From Orobanche coerulescens (Eukaryota; Streptophyta; Magnoliopsida; Lamiales; Orobanchaceae): DNA of 64,000 nt. Made by a program: the position numbers and the translations under genes. This document shows, in pieces, positions 54,854-64,000 of this stretch; positions within the stretch are counted from its first letter, which is position 1, and each line of letters opens with the position of its first letter. The notes below the pieces were generated by a model, which ran no database searches, was not told the origin of the DNA, and saw nothing but the letters and a program-made list of their open reading frames with translations. The stretch is from contig CM065815.1 in NCBI GenBank assembly GCA_033398695.1, forward strand, positions 141,219,001-141,283,000, in the 5' to 3' direction.

Positions 54854-56393
54854 ATGACATCCGCCAGTACATCGAAGAAAGCCGCTCTCCGAACCGCCGG
54901 ACACCATATCCCGGTTCAGTCCGAACCCCAGCCGACCACAGGGGGAAGCCGCAGCAACGCGAGACTCTCGATCCCTCATCCGAGAGATGGCCCCAACCTC
55001 TCACTCGACCAGTTCCAAACCGAGGAACAGATCGAGGAGGCTATGTCCATCCTAGAGGAGCGACGGAGAGCATGCGCGTTGCCCGCGATAACTCCCTCAA
55101 TCGTCCGCCGCATGGGAAAACGGAATTTCAACGGGCTACTGAGCGAGCGATCGTCAGAAAGCCCCAATTCGCGAGAAAAGGCTCTCGCACGACTGGATGG
55201 ATCCATATTCAATCGCTTGGGGCGCGACCCATCCTAGCGACCGGGGCATTCAGCTTCCAACCACGAAAAGACGGAATCCGAATTCATCACCAGGAGTTCG
55301 GCCTACCCACCTCACAGCCGAACACAGGTCAGCCATCTGACTCCCGTCCCGATCGCCAGGGGGTCAGTACTCAATTGCCTTGGCACCCGCTCCGAGCGCC
55401 GAGCCACGAGCAGCCAGGCCACGGCGATGGCCACTATACAACGCCAGCTCGACGAGATGAAAGCACTCTTGGACACTGGGGCAAGCGCCAGCAAAAAGAT
55501 CACCAGGCCGACCGAGCCACTCGCGGTCCACATCGAGCTTGCCCCCATACAACCAACGATCGCTCCTCCCAAAACACCTCTGTATGAGAAGAGATCGGAC
55601 CCCGAAACCCACCTGAGTAAATTCCGAATCTACATGACTCGGTGTGGGGCATCTGATGCAACCAAGTGCCGGATCTTCCCATTAACATTGGGCGAGCTGG
55701 CCCATAGGTGGTACACCTCGCTACCACCACGATCAATCACCTCCTTTAAGAAACTGGCGAATGACTTCACGTCATACTTCGCCAACAAGGTCGTCAGACC
55801 AGAAGGCCCTCACCGCGTGATGAAAATCAGGCAGGGGAAAGACGAAACCGACGCAGATTACATTGACCGAGTAGACGAAATCATCCTCACCGGCAAACCC
55901 GTCAGTGACGAGCTCGCTCTCTTTTCGGTCATGGGGGCGATTCTACGATCACTCTCCCATGTTTAGACATCTCTCCAAGGATATTCCCCCAACTTATGCG
56001 ATCTTCCGCGCTAAAGCTGCCAACTTTCTGGCCAGGCAAAGGCTACTCACCCTCCACCTAGGCGAGGAAACGCCACCTCTTGTCCAGAAGATAGCGATCA
56101 CCAAAGTAAAAAAGGCGATCGCCAAGCCATCCGGAGATCTCAAGGCCTTCGAGGACATGGAAGCCCATCTCCTCCATACGTTCAACCGAACTCCGGCACA
56201 TATTTTCTATGCCATCAAGGGGCACGAAGAGCTCAAAAAGCCAAAGGCGATAAGGGACCACGGTCACCTGGATAACAATCAATACTGTGCCTACCATAAG
56301 AGTCCCGGCCACAGCACCAACCAATGCCGCGACCTCCTCAAACAGCTCTGGAGATTGTTCGAGGAAGGCAAGTTGGACAGCTTATTGGCCTAG
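54854..56393 (+). pseudogene. gag: Gag of unit 2 (one stop, one frameshift)
   Basis: The ATG is at 54854. The frame is open through the site where unit 1 has TAA but stops at TAG (about 55235-55237), where unit 1 reads tryptophan. It then resumes in the same frame to 55964 with the Gag domain. As in unit 1, a frameshift near 55935 puts the knuckle CAYHKSPGHSTNQC into the other frame, ending at 56393. Each unit has its own nonsense mutation, while the frameshift is shared and so predates the duplication. Confidence 0.85.
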
Positions 56394-57596
56394 CCAAAGC
56401 CCCTACCAATCTCTATGCACGATCGTCCGAGTCGAACACAAAACAGGCTGGAAAGCTCATATGAGCCGACCCCTGGATCAACCTCGGCGACCGTCTCTAC
56501 ATGCTTCAATCAAGAGAAAGGGACCTCGGAAGTCTCCCCGATCTCCCTCCTTATTTTAAGAAACTGGAGGATCCGCTAGCCATCTACAGTTCACCATCTA
56601 ACATGATGGACTAAGGCACGAGATCGCCTCCCCCACACAACCTACACCGTCGAAGGTCGGCATCTACATGACGATCCAAGGTGGAAGAGTGCAGCCATGG
56701 TCCTGGTGGTCGATGGAACCGACTGCTTAGGACATGCAAGGTCCCTTTGGGCCAAGATCGCCCGCCCTTCATTCATATACGAGGCCGGCGTAGTCTGAAG
56801 GCCCTCCAAAATTAATCAGTGGACACGATCGCTCGCCCTCAAAGGTTCATCATCTAACGTGGTGAACCCGGACAATGCGACGTGCCACAACCCCCGTCTC
56901 AACGTACACCGTCGAGGTTCGCCATCTTCATGGTGGGCCGAGGTGGAAGCAGAGCTAAACAAGCCGCGGGCGTGGAGTTGAATCATCCGACGCTGCCCCG
57001 CGCAAGGACTCCTCTAGACCGAGACCGCACGCCCTTCGTTTAAATACGAGGCGAGGCGCAGCCTAACAGAGGACCCTCATAATAAAGTGAGTCACGAGAC
57101 ACTCAATGTCTTCGCGCATCAAGACATGATCAAGGGGTTGGTCCATCGAACTCCGCGATCGTGCACGGTTCCTCAAGACGGACGACCGTCCTCGAGGATT
57201 CGACAAAGTTGAAGACCGCTCACTCAACGAGTTATTTTCATCCCCTTACTTCCACTAAATGAATAAAAACAAGGGGGAAGAGTGCGGACTACCTATACGA
57301 CGATCGTCCCTATTCAACCACATACGGAGGTCGTCAATATTCAGATGTTGTGCAGCGATCGAATTTGTTGTAAAAGTTATCTTTATGAGTTTATCAATTC
57401 ATTTGGAACTACCCTCGATCTCTCCCCACACATTTGTACAAAGTCAAACAAAGACTCAAAAATAACAATCATTCAAGTGATAAGTCAGAAATTCAAACGT
57501 TCATTTCATTACTTGAAAAGATCAGAGTACATGGTCGCCCGAAGGCCTAAGTGCTACAAAAGAAAGCTACAAATTACAAGGAAATAAGCTAAAACA
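56394..57596. other. Spacer of unit 2 with two diverged ~230-bp repeats
   Basis: Same layout as 49206-50412, with copies at about 56578-56810 and 56830-57070 and the antisense 3' untranslated region at 57400-57596. No pol. Confidence 0.7.
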
Positions 57597-58522
57597 TCAA
57601 AAATGAAGTGCCTCGTGCCTTGCACGGCCTTCGCCATCAGCATCCGGTGCGGTCCCCCCATCTTCCGGAGCGTCGGGATGTGCAAGATTGGCTGGAGTCG
57701 GATACCAGCTCAAATCCACGCCGATGTCCGCAAGATCCAAGATCAGTAAGGAGAAAGCTGAATGGAGAGGATGCTCCAACGCATACGCCTTGAAGTTCTT
57801 AGCAAGAATCCCGACCTCCAAACCTCCCTTCTTAGCTGCTCGGATCGAGTCGGCGAACGCCAAATAATAGGCGAACTCGCTGACAAACTCCAAGTTTTGA
57901 AAGGGATCAGCCTTGGTCGCCTCTACCTCTCCTTTCAGCTCCGCCATCGCCTGTTGCGACCCCTGAAGCTCGGCCTCCCTCGCAGCAACCTTCTCCTTCG
58001 ACTCCGCCAGCTCGCTGGTTAACCGAGCGATCGTCACTTTCTGGCGATCGGCCTCCTCTTCAGCAACCTTCTGCGCCCGGACGGCATTCAGCATCTGGTC
58101 CCGAAATCGGTCAACCGCCTAACGAGACAACTCGGTTTCCTTCTTCGCCAGCTCAAGCTCGTGGCTCGCCCGCTTGGCCGCCTCCAGAGAGTCCTTCTCC
58201 ATCGCCACGATCTTATCGGCAAACTCGGCATTCTCTCTCCGAGCCGCCTCGAGATCCGCCTGCAGGCGAATAGTGGAGGGCCGCCCCTCAAACTCCTGAG
58301 CAGCCTGGACAGCCATGGTCGCCGTCTGGAGAGAAAGGGCGAGAACAACCTCCATCGAACTCCCCGATCGCTGACGAGCGATCGCATCCAGATTGGTCGT
58401 CCAGGCCTTGGCGAGCGACGGCCTTGCTGACGTATGGAGGAATGTCGCAGGACTGGCGAGGAGATCGGCTGGCTAAGAAATCCAGCACCATCGGTGGGCA
58501 GGATGGATCTGTGCGACGGATC
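57597..58522 (-). pseudogene. Unit 2 antisense gene, exon 4
   Basis: Starts at 58522 after the conserved GTAG acceptor. A deletion-type change near 58405 shifts the frame relative to unit 1, and a TAG near 58120 interrupts the coiled coil (after KKETELSR). The downstream half is open: MLNAVRAQKVAEEEADRQK through GVDLSWYPTPANLAHPD to 57597, preserving the region that is damaged in unit 1. Confidence 0.7.
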
Positions 58523-58592
58523 CTACATCAATACAACAAAGTTAACACAACTCCTACGCAATTGCAAGTTTCAACACAAAAATGCAATCTAC

Positions 58593-58983
58593 CTCTCAGC
58601 CCTCTCGGGGTCCCGACCGAAATACGGTTTCCCTCGAGGAGTCTCAGCGTCAGCGATCGCCATCTCCCACATGAAAGCCGCAGAGGGCGGCTCATTCTCC
58701 GGAGCGACAACGGTGATCGGAGGCGCGGCAATCGGCACCTCATTGGTAGGGGCAGGAACCGGAGTTTCTTCCGGCCTCGGCCTCTTGCGATTAGCTCGAA
58801 GGATCTCCTCCGGAACTCCCTCCTCAGCCACGATCGGCTCCACACGAGGTTCCGCCTCCGGAACAATTGGCAACGCAACAGGTGGGGCCCGAGACGACCT
58901 CTTGTGGCGGAGACGGCCTAGAACTCCAGGATTCGACATGCCGATCTCCGGCGGGGGCTCCAAAAAGCGGGGAAAGCAAACCT
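58593..58983 (-). CDS. Unit 2 antisense gene, exon 3
   Basis: Same splice sites and frame as unit 1 exon 3 (acceptor AG at 58984-58985, donor at 58593/58592; intron to exon 4 58523-58592). It encodes the proline-rich linker with RANRKRPRPEETP. No internal stop. Confidence 0.7.
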
Positions 58984-59069
58984 CTACAGTTAATACGATC
59001 GACCAACAGTCAGATACTTTCCTCAAGTAAGGCGATCGCCTAAAAAGTGAAGGTCGCAGAAACTCATAC

Positions 59070-59233
59070 CTGGTACCGAGAGATGTCTCGGGAAGCGGAA
59101 TAGCCGAGCCGACAACCAACGACTCTCCTTATTGATCCGGTTGGCATCAAGGTCGTCGTCCGACAAGCTCCTTATCCGCTCCCAGACAACCAGGAAGTCA
59201 AAAGGCAGCTCCTCGACCGCCGGAATGTGAAAA
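59070..59233 (-). CDS. Unit 2 antisense gene, exon 2
   Basis: 164 bp, matching unit 1 exon 2 with one or two substitutions. Acceptor AG at 59234-59235 and donor CCAG/GTATGAG at 59070/59069; intron to exon 3 is 58984-59069. The one-base frame slip relative to exon 1 is also present. Confidence 0.6.
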
Positions 59234-59303
59234 CTTGCAAAACCGAAATCAAATTAGATCAGTCCAAAACGCATCCGAACGAAGGGAGAGTCTAAACCCT
59301 TAC

Positions 59304-60234
59304 CGGGATTCCTCTCCCGAAACTCAGTAGGGATCTCCAGCTCGCCCGAAGGATTGTCGCTCGCAGAAGCCCTCCACTTGCCGGCGACCCAGAACCACTT
59401 CGTCTGATCGCCCCGCATCTTATTCGGGACTCCATGGATTACCCGACCAGATCGACCCTGAATATGGTAACCGCCGACCGACCCTTTCTGAGCCGTCAGC
59501 TTGAACAGATGGTTCATCTCCAACGGCGATGGGAGGCGGTACAGGCGGTGACCGCCGAAAAGAGTGAGAGTGCAGATAATTTGGAGCCAGGAGTTCGGCG
59601 TCAGCTGAAGTGGCGCCACGTTCCAAGCGGCCAGCAGGTGGGAGACAGCAAAAGATAGAGGGAAGCGCAGTCCGGCCTTCATAATCGCCTCATTCACGGC
59701 GACCATACCCATCGGAGGCTGATCGGCTCGCTCATTCTCCGCCGGCGCGAACATGTCCACATCTGAAGGAACATGGAACCTCGTCCTCCAGACGGCCAGA
59801 TCTTTCCTGGTCGTCGAACTCAATTGTGCCAAGCGACCACAAAGATCATTGCGCAACCCGATCTGCGACCGTTTGGGAAGGCGATAAGGGTAGGCGGCCG
59901 AGTATCCCGGAAATCGAATCTCGGAGTCGGACCGGCCAACTTCTCCATTATCTCGGCAAAAGCCTTATTGGCACGGCCGAAAGCACTATCTTTGCTCCCA
60001 GTAGGCCCTAATCGCCAGATCTCTCTCTATCTGCGATCGTCTTTCTTCAGCAGCCGCCTCCTTAGCAACATCGGCTTCATTAAATAAAGCCTCGATTTCA
60101 GCAGGGTCGATTCCGGCCCGAATAGCCTCAGCGGCCGTCTCCAGGTGGAAGTCGGAAGAAAGTCCTCCCCGGACAGTCGATGTCCCGGCGGCGGAACTGG
60201 TACCCACTCCATGTGATGATGACATGCCGGCCAT
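59304..60234 (-). pseudogene. Unit 2 antisense gene, exon 1 (two compensating frame breaks)
   Basis: The ATG at 60234 follows the TATA box by 150 bp. The frame is open to about 59990, is disturbed by small indels between 59860 and 60000, and is open again from 59856 with DLAVWRTRFHVPSDVDMFAP and the transposon-type domain. The donor CCCG/GTAAGG is conserved at 59304/59303. Unit 1 has this exon intact. Confidence 0.7.
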
Positions 60235-60383
60235 TCTCGAAGACAGAAAAGGAGAAAAGGATTTTTTCTTACCCGAAGGTGGAATCGAACGACGATCGAC
60301 ACTAAGATCTTCATAAAAATCTTCAGCAAGTCCTTCTTTCTCCAGTAGGTGCGCGTGAGGACGAAGACTGCATCACTGCGCCC

Positions 60384-60390
60384 TTTTATA
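60384..60390 (-). promoter_or_regulatory. TATA box of the unit 2 antisense gene
   Basis: Minus strand CCTATAAAAGGG; TATAAAA at 60384-60390, 150 bp before the ATG at 60234. The stretch to 60752 has no gene and ends in the GAGCTGGGGGGCAAT polypurine tract. Confidence 0.65.
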
Positions 60391-60752
60391 GGAGAAGGCA
60401 GCGACTCGTTTGCAATAAGGGAAAATCTCAGGGGTCGGATCTCAAACGACGCATTTATTGACTCCCTCGAGACCCGCGTACGCGTCTTTTCAAGGACGCG
60501 TCAGCCGAGGAGTCATTAATGACCGTTGATATCCTCCAATAGAAGCCCGACACGTGCGCGGAGACTTTTCCACGCCCATTGCCATTTCCCGCGCAGTTTA
60601 GCGGCCAACCAGGTCGTCCAAACTCAGAATATATCAGCTCAAAGACGATCGCCAGTTCAGTTAAACACAGAGTCGCTCGTCAAAAGTTCAGCGATCGCCA
60701 AGAAAACCACCCCACCCCACGTTTCCAACATAGGAACGAGCTGGGGGGCAAT

Positions 60753-61896
60753 TGTTGTGTCAAGATTTATTCATCCCGACAGGCGATCGACTATAAGGCC
60801 GAGCGACCAAGTCAACTCCAGTCAAACTTTGGCTAGCTCGCCTAATCGAAGTTATCAGACCACCATCAGGTACCTAGCGATCGACTCCCAAGGCGATCGC
60901 CATTTGGCATCTGGCGATCGACTCTAGTGTCCGGCTAAGGACGGTCGACCTACGCCCCGAGCAGAGATGATCACCCATCAAAGTCATCGAGGACTGGATC
61001 TTAGAACAGCACCCACGTGCAGATCCACAAAAGGCGCTGACAGACAAGATCTTCGCTGACAGACAAGATCTTTTGCTGACAGACAAGACCTTTGACCACA
61101 GCCTGTCACCTACCTCACCTACCGGCAGGCGCGCCGAAAGTTGTCAGTGGGACCGCCCGTGACACCTCGGGGACGCGTGCGAGCTCCCATTGGACCGTCT
61201 GGTGGCCAGCGGCCATGACTTTAAGGGAACAAGACCATGTGCTAAAAGACGATCGCCATATTATTATAATGCAGTAAAGGCGATCGCCCGGCATATCAAA
61301 AGTCCTATAAATAGAGAGCCTCCTCCTACTGGAAAAAGGTTCCCAATTCATTTGACCTACGGTTCCGAATTGGTTCAAAACTCATTTACTCAGCAGAACA
61401 CACATACCATCAAGCTCTCTGCTTTCTCACCGGAATCCATCTCAGGACTTCTCTCTCCGAATCTCTCGTCCAGAAGACGATCGGCAAAGGCAGCAAGTCT
61501 CCTCTAGACAGATTCCATGAGATTCATAAGCCCAGGAGCCCAAGCGTCCAGCTAAATACCCGCCGTGAGAGACTGTCGATCTCTCACCGCCGCGACTGTT
61601 CATCTCCTTTGTTACAAGAACTCACAAAGCATCAAATCTGGTTCTTCCGGCAATCTACACGCTCACAAGCTAAGATAACAAGAATCTTTACACTCATTGT
61701 AATTGTATTCTTACATTACTACTTGTATCCCCGAATATTATTATTAATAATATCTCGCGAGAGCATTCAAGCCCGGGACTAACAACCCCGGCAAATCTTG
61801 TGTTATTTATCTTTCTCACGGAAGTGCTCTTGCATTTGTTTTCTATCCATCCATTCCAGCAATATCTATCTCCGGATAATATTTTGGGTAGCAACA
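60753..61896 (+). repeat. LTR C of the tandem array (1144 bp)
   Basis: TGTTGTGTCAAG to GGTAGCAACA, followed by GAAGG. TATA box at 61306-61314; triple ~19-bp units at 61035-61093. It shares with LTR B the changes near 61327 and 61363 that LTR A lacks. Confidence 0.93.
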
Positions 61897-61901
61897 GAAG
61901 G

Positions 61902-62454
61902 GAACCGAGAATGATCCTGACAGAAGGCCATGGAGACATGCTAGCTACAGGAGTTAGCCTGTAGGATCCTATTCTATATCTTTTCTTTAAATATTGTAAT
62001 CCTTGCTCATTATCAATAAAATATATTTTTGTCTTGAAAGATTACAATTCGTGATCTACGTATTTGTTTACCGTCTAATTACGATTTCAATCAACTTTGC
62101 TTTATAAAAGTATGAAACTTGTTTAGTATACAAGCTCTAAAGAACTTGTCTGCGAACATTTCATAGGTTAAGTTATAATTCAACTAGATTACACTGTAAG
62201 ATTATGCTTGTGCGCCAATCATAAGTTTAAGCTGTAATACTCTTTCCTGTCAGATTTGAACTCGTCTACAAGTAATTCATAGTATTAGACTAATTGCTGA
62301 AGGCCAGAACATTTGATAGAAAACCAAGAAGACTGCCCTCCTGTAAGATGTTTCAAAAAGGTTTCGACATCAAGGTTTTGGCATCATCAAGAAGATTTGG
62401 CAAATATCAAAGTTGCTTCAAAATAGATATGGAAATTATCAAAAAGGGGGAAAT
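61902..62454 (+). other. Second Sirevirus-like element resumes: 3' UTR and polypurine tract
   Basis: Aligns with 24575-25135 of the first element: AGAAGGCCATGGAGACATG near 61922, AATAAA near 62016, GCGCCAATCATA near 62213, and the final AAAAAGGGGGAAAT before the LTR. No coding sequence. Confidence 0.8.
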
Positions 62455-63701
62455 TGTTGGGATAATTAACCCTATCTGATATTTTGATAAACTTCCAACA
62501 TACAGCAAGCCTTCGCGCTGCCATCATACAACAATAGAGTCATATAGCTATAAGTATGGAAGCTGTCCTTTCATACAACAACATTCCATACAGCAGCAGC
62601 TTCAATATAGCCTACAGTATTATGTTGAATACAGCAAGCAAAGCTGTAAGTATTGAGATCTTCAATACTTATCCAAACAGGACTGAAGACCGTTAGGACG
62701 GAATCTGCTTTATTCGCTAAAGTCAAGCCCCATTTGAAAAGAAGTATTTCAATACTGAAAAGATAAAGTATTTAAATACTAAATCCGACAGAGATCTTCA
62801 AACAGCAAAAAATCCGGATCTTGGTCTATACAAGTCAACCATCCAGTTGGAACGGACTTTTGCTCAACGGATCTTTCGCAACGGATCTTTTCCGAAAGAT
62901 ATATATACCCCGAAGTTTGAAGTTCAGATACACACAGACATATATAGACGAACACACAATCATACATACTGTGAAGAACATTCAAACTGAGTAAACTAAG
63001 ATATATTGAGATTCCACGAGATCCTCTAAAGAACAGTATATCAAGAGCAATCATATCTCTTCAAGCATACTGCCAATCCTGAGAGAAGAAATATGCAAGT
63101 GCTCATCTTTGAAAAACACATCATCAGCTCAAAGCTCAAGAAAGTCAAGCTGTTGTTCAACCAACGTTCTTACATTGAAGAAAATAATCAGTCATGTATG
63201 GACTGAGAAAGCCTTGATTTTACTGAACTGTGTGTGATGGATCTGCATTGTAGAGATGAAGCTTCGGAACTGTGTATGAAGTCATTCAAGTGTTGACTTT
63301 GACTAATCTGTGTGAACGGTTGAAAGCTACGATCTTTGTATCAATCTGTGTGAACGATACATTAATAGGTTTGATTATAGACACGTAGTTGTGTATGTAG
63401 TGTTTATAATAAACATTTTAACTCTTGTGTGGAGGACCAGTGGACGGAGAGGGGTTTACCTCGAACCACTTTAAAACCGTGTCTTTTACCTTCTGCTATT
63501 TACTGTTTTCATTAACTGTGATTATATTACAGGTATACACTGCATACCCTGTACGCACCAAGCAAATAGGAGAAAACCTAGTTGCTGTACTTACAGCAAC
63601 TTACTGTTTCAAGACTTCCGCTACGCACTCCTATTTGTAAAACATACAGCTTGTTGCTTAAACACTTTCCAAGCTGTATTCTGTATACTTAGTGGCCAAC
63701 A
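62455..63701 (+). repeat. 3' LTR of the second Sirevirus-like element (1247 bp)
   Basis: Starts TGTTGGGATAATTAACCC and ends AGTGGCCAACA. It is clearly related to the LTR at 25136-26271 in its R/U5 part (TCTGTGTGAACGGTTGAAAG, CTTGTGTGGAGGACCAGTGG), but U3 is strongly diverged, with repeated ATACAGCA motifs and a TATATATACC box around 62897-62908. It is a separate subfamily from the first element. Confidence 0.88.
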
Positions 63702-63824
63702 AAAATAAATTTATGTTTGGAAAACTAAATGTCAAACATAGAAAACTTAACCAATTTCCGATGGGAATATAGATTTCCTTTATATTAAGAGTCAAAAATC
63801 AAAAAATTAACTCAATTTTTTCCC

Positions 63825-64000
63825 CTTAGGTTATCGAAAATCTCTTTGTAAACTACATTAGTCGTTGGATTTTAAGTTTGGCCCTCATTGTCAGAAATTT
63901 GAACTTTCAGACTGTTCTTGCTAGTTACTTTAGAGACTGCCACATACAACTAACCATGACCGAATACATGTTTGAGAAGATAAAGTGGAACGTGCTAAAG
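63825..64000 (-). pseudogene. Helitron helicase C-terminus (fragment, runs off the window)
   Basis: On the minus strand the frame gives VPLYLLKHVFGHG, a stop, LYVAVSKVTSKNSLKVQI, a second stop further on, and NPTTNVVYKEIFDNLR. This is the C-terminal end of the PIF1-type DNA helicase encoded by plant Helitrons, rolling-circle transposons (compare the family's HGQLYVALSR and NVVYKE motifs). Two nonsense codons show that it is inactive. The rest of the protein lies beyond 64000. Bases 63702-63824 between the LTR and this fragment are AT-rich and may be the Helitron 3' region. Confidence 0.8.

Larger units (their letters stand above)
46392..61896 (+). mobile_element. Tandem array of a pol-less Tat-like gypsy element: LTR-internal-LTR-internal-LTR
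   Basis: Three LTRs (46392-47538, 53572-54726, 60753-61896) separate two ~6.03-kb interiors that are nearly identical. One 5-bp duplication (GAAGG) surrounds the whole array, and no duplication borders the middle LTR. Each interior has a primer site, gag with a zinc knuckle, a spacer with diverged repeats, an antisense multi-exon gene and a polypurine tract, but no protease, reverse transcriptase or integrase. Gag, primer site and antisense gene all resemble the Tat element at 29173, so it is probably a non-autonomous partner of that lineage. Confidence 0.93.

Noticed and set aside
46392..61896. GCGATCGC words recalling the cyanobacterial HIP1 repeat
   Set aside because: The surrounding DNA is clearly plant retrotransposon. 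The words are part of LTR and coding sequence of this family, so there is no bacterial contamination.

Overview
The window is repeat-rich nuclear DNA of a flowering plant. Almost all of it is LTR retrotransposons inserted beside and inside one another, with remnants of other mobile elements. The evidence is plant-type LTR families with initiator-tRNA-Met-like primer sites, a Cassandra-type 5S-carrying LTR, a Sirevirus-like Ty1/copia element, Tat-lineage Ty3/gypsy elements with antisense extra genes, an RTE LINE tail, a Helitron helicase tail and a chloroplast psbC fragment. I cannot name the species. No complete ordinary host gene is visible.

Layout. 1-7742: a minus-strand non-coding element with about 3.1-kb LTRs (left LTR cut by the window edge), next to a diverged related LTR piece (7743-8280). 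8290-28108: an old AT-rich, minus-strand element packed with short hairpins and ending in a 160-bp LTR. It is split by two intact insertions, both at ATAAT: a gag-only copia element (8827-13376), which carries a Cassandra-like solo LTR in its own 5' LTR (12554-12863), and a 12.2-kb Sirevirus-like copia element (14043-26271). About 28245-28990 is a hAT-like non-autonomous transposon. 29173-39827: a 10.7-kb Tat-lineage gypsy element with 759-bp LTRs and TSD TTCCC, sitting inside a short exon-like reading frame. 39833-43075: low-copy-looking DNA with an organelle-derived psbC tail and decayed repeats. 43076-43719: a 5'-truncated LINE. 43720-63701: the 3' half of a second Sirevirus-like element, interrupted at 46392-61896 by a tandem array LTR-internal-LTR-internal-LTR of a pol-less Tat-like element (one TSD, GAAGG, around the whole array). 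63825-64000: a Helitron helicase remnant running off the right edge.

How the parts work together. Most coding regions are broken and probably rely on relatives elsewhere for mobility. The best preserved polyprotein is the gypsy pol (32388-35630): both RNase H domains and the integrase catalytic triad are visible.

The most interesting theme is the extra genes that are not gag or pol. Both Tat families carry an antisense, intron-containing gene between gag/pol and the 3' LTR, and the Sirevirus-like family carries a sense-strand extra gene in the same place. In each case a TATA box lies about 140-150 bp before the ATG, and the protein has an N-terminal folded domain, a charged or proline-rich nuclear-type linker and a C-terminal coiled coil. 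A second theme is the hairpin array of the old host element, with recurring five-base TTCNN loops closed by a C-G pair.
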